DNA from: Actinomycetes bacterium
GTDB taxonomy: Bacteria > Actinomycetota > Coriobacteriia > Coriobacteriales > Eggerthellaceae
Direction of reading: 5' to 3'
Assembly (NCBI GenBank): GCA_023395755.1
Contig: JAEWYG010000087.1
Coordinates: 1 to 16,554 of the forward strand
Length of the DNA stretch: 16,554 nt
Both the position numbers and the translations under genes were made by a program. Shown here in pieces: positions 13,731-16,554 of this stretch; position 1 is the first letter of the stretch, and each line of letters opens with the position of its first letter. Under the pieces are notes generated by a model. The model worked only from the letters and a program-made list of their open reading frames with translations. It made no database searches and had not been told where the DNA came from.

Positions 13731-15022
13731 AGCGACTTCAGAGCTCCTCTCACTTCACGGGCCAGTTTGAACAGGCCACGTTTCTTCACGATAGGCATTA
13801 AACGCTTGGTGAGATGTGCCTGCGGCTTTCCGTCGACACAAAACATTGCGTTGAATATCTCCTTTACCATGACAGGGTAGTCGGTAAACATGCGGCCCCA
13901 ATGCTCCATGGTTTCAGGCCACTTCCGAAACGTCTGCAGGTCTTTGATGACGAAGGAGTCCTCCATTGCCTGCTTGTAGGAGGAAAGGCCGGCCGCGCTC
14001 GTGTCGCCCGCATTGATGGCCTTAATGGCTGCCTCGGCCGCCATCTGGCCCGACGCTACAGCAAAGTCCATGCCGCGCACCTGATACCCCATGTTCATAC
14101 AAAGGCCCGCCGTCTCGCCGGCGATGACGCATCCGTCGAAGACGTATCGGGGAACCATGTCGAAGCCGCCCTCGGGAACCATGTGGCCCGAATGCTCGAC
14201 CATCTTCGCCCCCTTAATGATGGGAGCGACTGCCGGATGGTTCTTGAAGTCCTCGAGCATCTGGTAGACCGGGGAGGGGTTCGCCTCGGCCGCCGCCATG
14301 GATATGGTGACCACGAGACCCAAGCTGATGGAGTCCTTGTTGGTGTAGAGGAAGCCGCCGCCCACGTTGCCGTGGGTGCAGTCGCCCACAAACAACATAG
14401 CCGCGCCCTCGCCTTGCGGCACCAAGAACCGATCCTCGATAACGCTTGCAGGCAGCTCAAAGACCTGCTTAATGCCTACAGCCATTTCATGAGCCTTCGG
14501 GCGGGGGTTGCCGAGGCAGCGCTCGGACAGAAGCGAATTAACGCCCTCGGCCAGAATAACCACTTGCGCCGTAATTTCATCCTCGCCAGCACGTACACCG
14601 GTCACACGACCCAATTCATCCTTCAGCAGCTCCTCGACAGCAATGCCGCAAATGTATTCCGCACCCACATCCTCAGCCTTGCTGGCAAGCCACTGATCGA
14701 ACGGCGCTCGCAAAACAGAGTAAGAATCTTGTCCTTCAGCAGCCAGTTCAGGACTCGTAAAGTCAATGGCCATCTGCGTGGAGGGATCCATAAACGCCAT
14801 GCGCTCGTGAGTGATTTTACGCTCGAGCGGAGCCTCCTGCTCGAAGTTGGGGAACACCTTTTTCAGTGAGTGGGAATAAATGCGCCCACCTGTCATGTTC
14901 TTGGCGCCAGGAAAGTTGCCGCGTTCAACAACCAGCACGCTCTTGCCCGCCACAGCAGCCGTATAAGCGGCCACGGAGCCAGCACAACCCGAACCCACGA
15001 CAATGATGTCGAAATCTGCCAT
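13727..15022 (-). CDS. fixC: FixC, FAD-dependent ETF-quinone oxidoreductase-like flavoprotein
   Basis: 431 residues (E. coli FixC 428). An N-terminal Rossmann FAD site, IIVVGSGCAGSVAAY, has G10, G12 and G15, with Glu33 at the end of the second strand (VVERG). KNMTGGRIYSHS follows at 41-52, typical of FixC/geranylgeranyl-reductase-like proteins. The C-terminus (KDLQTFRKWPETMEHWGRM...) is characteristic of FixC. With FixX it takes electrons from FixAB. No membrane segment is apparent, so any membrane contact would be peripheral. ATG 15022 has AAGGAGAGG upstream, overlapping the fixB stop; the intergenic gap is 10 bases. Confidence 0.96.
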   Translation of the reverse strand: MADFDIIVVGSGCAGSVAAYTAAVAGKSVLVVERGNFPGAKNMTGGRIYSHSLKKVFPNFEQEAPLERKITHERMAFMDPSTQMAIDFTSPELAAEGQDSYSVLRAPFDQWLASKAEDVGAEYICGIAVEELLKDELGRVTGVRAGEDEITAQVVILAEGVNSLLSERCLGNPRPKAHEMAVGIKQVFELPASVIEDRFLVPQGEGAAMLFVGDCTHGNVGGGFLYTNKDSISLGLVVTISMAAAEANPSPVYQMLEDFKNHPAVAPIIKGAKMVEHSGHMVPEGGFDMVPRYVFDGCVIAGETAGLCMNMGYQVRGMDFAVASGQMAAEAAIKAINAGDTSAAGLSSYKQAMEDSFVIKDLQTFRKWPETMEHWGRMFTDYPVMVKEIFNAMFCVDGKPQAHLTKRLMPIVKKRGLFKLAREVRGALKSL

Positions 15023-15032
15023 GTTCCTCTCC

Positions 15033-15917
15033 TTACAGCACAGCGACTAACGCAGGAAGAACGGTTTTAATGTCGCCCACCAGACCGTAATCACACTGCT
15101 TGAACACGGGTGCGCTCTTGTCTTTGTTGATAGCAAACATGGTGGTGGCTCGATTGCAGCCCACCATGTGCTGCATTTGGCCGGAGATGCCAGCGGCCAC
15201 GTATACCTTCGGGGAAAGTATGAGGCCCGAAACACCCACATAGAGTTCGGTAGGAAGCCAGTTCACGCCCTCGGTGAGAGGGCGGCTGCAAGCCAGGCCG
15301 CCATTGATCTTAGCGCATAGAGCGCGGGCAAGATCGAGGTCAGCTTCCTCGGCAAAGCCGCGACCCGCAGCCACAACTGCGTCGGCCTTGAACAGGTCCA
15401 CGCCACTCTTCTCGATGGGCGTAGAAGACACGAGCTTCACCGGGTGGGCCGGAGCCACCCAAGCGACCTCTTCGACGGTGCCCTCGCCCGAGGGATCGCA
15501 GTCGGCGAACACGCCAATACCTACCGTGTAGATGGCAACATTGCCAGCAGCCTTCTGCACGCGCTCGGCCACGCCGCCGAAGTACAGACTCTTGGCCCCG
15601 CCGTCTTCGAAGGCGATGGCATCGGTGATAACGGAAGTACCAGCATGCGCGGCCAGTTTACCCGCGATGGTCTTCATATGGCGAGTGGGCTCAACAAGCA
15701 CGACAGCCGGAACCTCGGCGGCGAACACGGAGATAACCGTGTCGGCCGCGTCATCCAAAACGCAGCCGCCTGGCACGGAAATGCGTACAGTCTTGTCGGA
15801 TACGCCCGAAGGAGCCTCTCCGAAGGTGACGAGCACAACTTCGTCGGCCAGAGTGCGTGCACCGGCGGCCAGTTCGAGGGCTGCATCCGTACGTTCAGCA
15901 ATAACGAGTGCTTTCAT
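15033..15917 (-). CDS. fixB: FixB, electron-transfer flavoprotein alpha subunit
   Basis: 294 residues from ATG 15917. The C-terminal FAD domain is complete: AAGRGF at 183-188, SRPLTEGVNW from 211, GISGQMQH at 243-250, INKD at 263-266 and DYGLVGD at 276-282. The ELYVG residues where many ETFs have a Gln match the FixB subgroup rather than housekeeping EtfA. It pairs with FixA to form the heterodimer that feeds the acyl-CoA dehydrogenases. A GTG eight codons earlier has no ribosome-binding site, so the internal ATG is preferred, although its own Shine-Dalgarno is also weak. The gap to fixA is 32 bases. Confidence 0.95.
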   Translation of the reverse strand: MKALVIAERTDAALELAAGARTLADEVVLVTFGEAPSGVSDKTVRISVPGGCVLDDAADTVISVFAAEVPAVVLVEPTRHMKTIAGKLAAHAGTSVITDAIAFEDGGAKSLYFGGVAERVQKAAGNVAIYTVGIGVFADCDPSGEGTVEEVAWVAPAHPVKLVSSTPIEKSGVDLFKADAVVAAGRGFAEEADLDLARALCAKINGGLACSRPLTEGVNWLPTELYVGVSGLILSPKVYVAAGISGQMQHMVGCNRATTMFAINKDKSAPVFKQCDYGLVGDIKTVLPALVAVL

Positions 15918-15949
15918 AATGTCTTCTCTGCCTTTCTTCACAGCGGGGC

Positions 15950-16554
15950 TTATAGGGCGGCTTTGAGGGCGGCGGCAAACTGTTCGACAGCACCGTCGGT
16001 CGAAGCGTCGAGAATAGTGAGTTTACGGTCGGCCTGCTCCGGAGCGAGACACGACACCGTTTCGAGCGCCGTCGCTGGCACCGCGGCTGCGGCGGCCACA
16101 TCCATAGGCTTCTTGCCCGCAGCGAGAATATCCTTCATGCCTGGAATACGAGGCACGGCGATGTCCGGGGAAACCGACACCACAACAGGCAGGGCAACCT
16201 CCACAACCTCAACCACATCTTCAAGCGTGCGCTCAACCACAACCCCGTTGCCGCTAACTTCAATCTTCGTGGCGGCGTTCACCACGGGCACACCCAGCTT
16301 CGTGGCCAGCTGCACGTCGACCTGCTGCGCATAGTTGTCGGCCGAACCATCGCCACAAAGAATCAGATCCCAGGCACCTATCTTGGCCACGAGATCAGCT
16401 ACCACAGCAGCTGATGCCCGTGCATCCATGTTCGCACAAGCATCGTCGGCAGCCATAACCAACTCGTCCACGCCACGAGCAAGTACGTTCTTCTTTAGCT
16501 TGCTGTCGTCAATTGATGCGGGGCCAGCTGTTACGGCCACCACCTTAGCCCCCT
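15950..16554 (-). CDS. fixA: FixA, electron-transfer flavoprotein beta subunit (5' end beyond the window)
   Basis: 201 codons are visible, and the frame is open through the right window edge. The N-terminal ~55-65 residues are missing by comparison with E. coli FixA (256). An apparent start at 16543 is internal. Diagnostic blocks are LARGVDELV, DLILCGDGSADNYAQQV (a FixA hallmark), VERTLEDVVEVVEVALPVVV and PRIPGMKDILAAGKKP. It binds nucleotide and FAD in the FixAB heterodimer. In this group NADH oxidation may be bifurcated between a high- and a low-potential acceptor. It is the first visible gene of fixABCX-thioesterase-acyl-CoA dehydrogenase; the promoter lies outside the window. Confidence 0.95.
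   Translation of the reverse strand, partial: GAKVVAVTAGPASIDDSKLKKNVLARGVDELVMAADDACANMDARASAAVVADLVAKIGAWDLILCGDGSADNYAQQVDVQLATKLGVPVVNAATKIEVSGNGVVVERTLEDVVEVVEVALPVVVSVSPDIAVPRIPGMKDILAAGKKPMDVAAAAAVPATALETVSCLAPEQADRKLTILDASTDGAVEQFAAALKAAL

Noticed and set aside
13814..14869. Long plus-strand open frame (351 codons) opposite fixC
   Set aside because: It is a mirror frame of the well-supported fixC gene, with no ribosome-binding site and no recognisable motif.
15444..16334. Plus-strand open frame (296 codons) opposite fixB and fixA
   Set aside because: It crosses two recognised genes on the other strand and its protein is low-complexity Ser/Thr/Ala/Arg-rich, as expected for an antisense frame in GC-richer DNA.
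1..16554. CRISPR arrays, tRNA or rRNA genes, insertion sequences
   Set aside because: No regularly spaced repeats, cloverleaf-type sequences, transposase genes or terminal inverted repeats were seen on either strand.

Overview
The window looks like part of an anaerobic bacterial chromosome. It is dense with genes, has short intergenic gaps and frequent start/stop overlaps. By eye, about half the bases are G or C. The combination of FixABCX, CaiA/CaiB-type enzymes, OFA-like MFS transporters and a desulfoferrodoxin-like protein suggests an anaerobe such as a gut actinobacterium of the Eggerthellaceae or an anaerobic Firmicute. This is inference only; no rRNA or other marker gene is present.

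Layout. (1) 296-1780 (-): an AldB/ExaC-type aldehyde dehydrogenase followed by a strong terminator. (2) 1781-2291: a 511-base divergent regulatory region with two perfect 15-bp palindromes. (3) 2292-7324 (+): acyl-CoA dehydrogenase, terminator, CaiB-type CoA-transferase, hairpin, AMP-forming acyl-CoA ligase, and a cysteine-rich protein that resembles desulfoferrodoxin but lacks the usual superoxide reductase ligands. (4) 7287-8204 (-): a LysR-type regulator whose 3' end overlaps the last gene of the + cluster. (5) 8384-11213 (-): two paralogous MFS transporters; the second starts at TTG. (6) 11578-16554 (-): reading in transcription order, fixA (cut by the window end), fixB, fixC, fixX, a PaaI-type hotdog thioesterase, and a second acyl-CoA dehydrogenase.

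How the genes could work together. The parts form a complete CoA-tethered reductive pathway. An MFS carrier imports an organic acid and the ligase primes it as a CoA thioester. One or both acyl-CoA dehydrogenases reduce the alpha,beta double bond with electrons from the FixAB flavoprotein, and FixCX links this to the quinone or ferredoxin pool. The CoA-transferase passes CoA from product to new substrate, and the thioesterase can release CoA. The logic matches carnitine/crotonobetaine reduction (CaiABC + FixABCX) and caffeate respiration in Acetobacterium (CoA transferase, ligase, acyl-CoA dehydrogenase, ETF). However, there is no carnitine-type CaiT, CaiD or CaiE here, and the ligase has an EntE/cyclohexanecarboxylate-ligase-like N-terminus. 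The substrate is therefore unknown and may be an aromatic, alicyclic or phenylpropenoic acid rather than carnitine.

Most interesting for follow-up are the unknown substrate of this module, the degenerate desulfoferrodoxin-like protein coupled to the ligase, the perfect palindromes upstream of both acyl-CoA dehydrogenase genes, and a pair of strong hairpins inside the thioesterase coding region.
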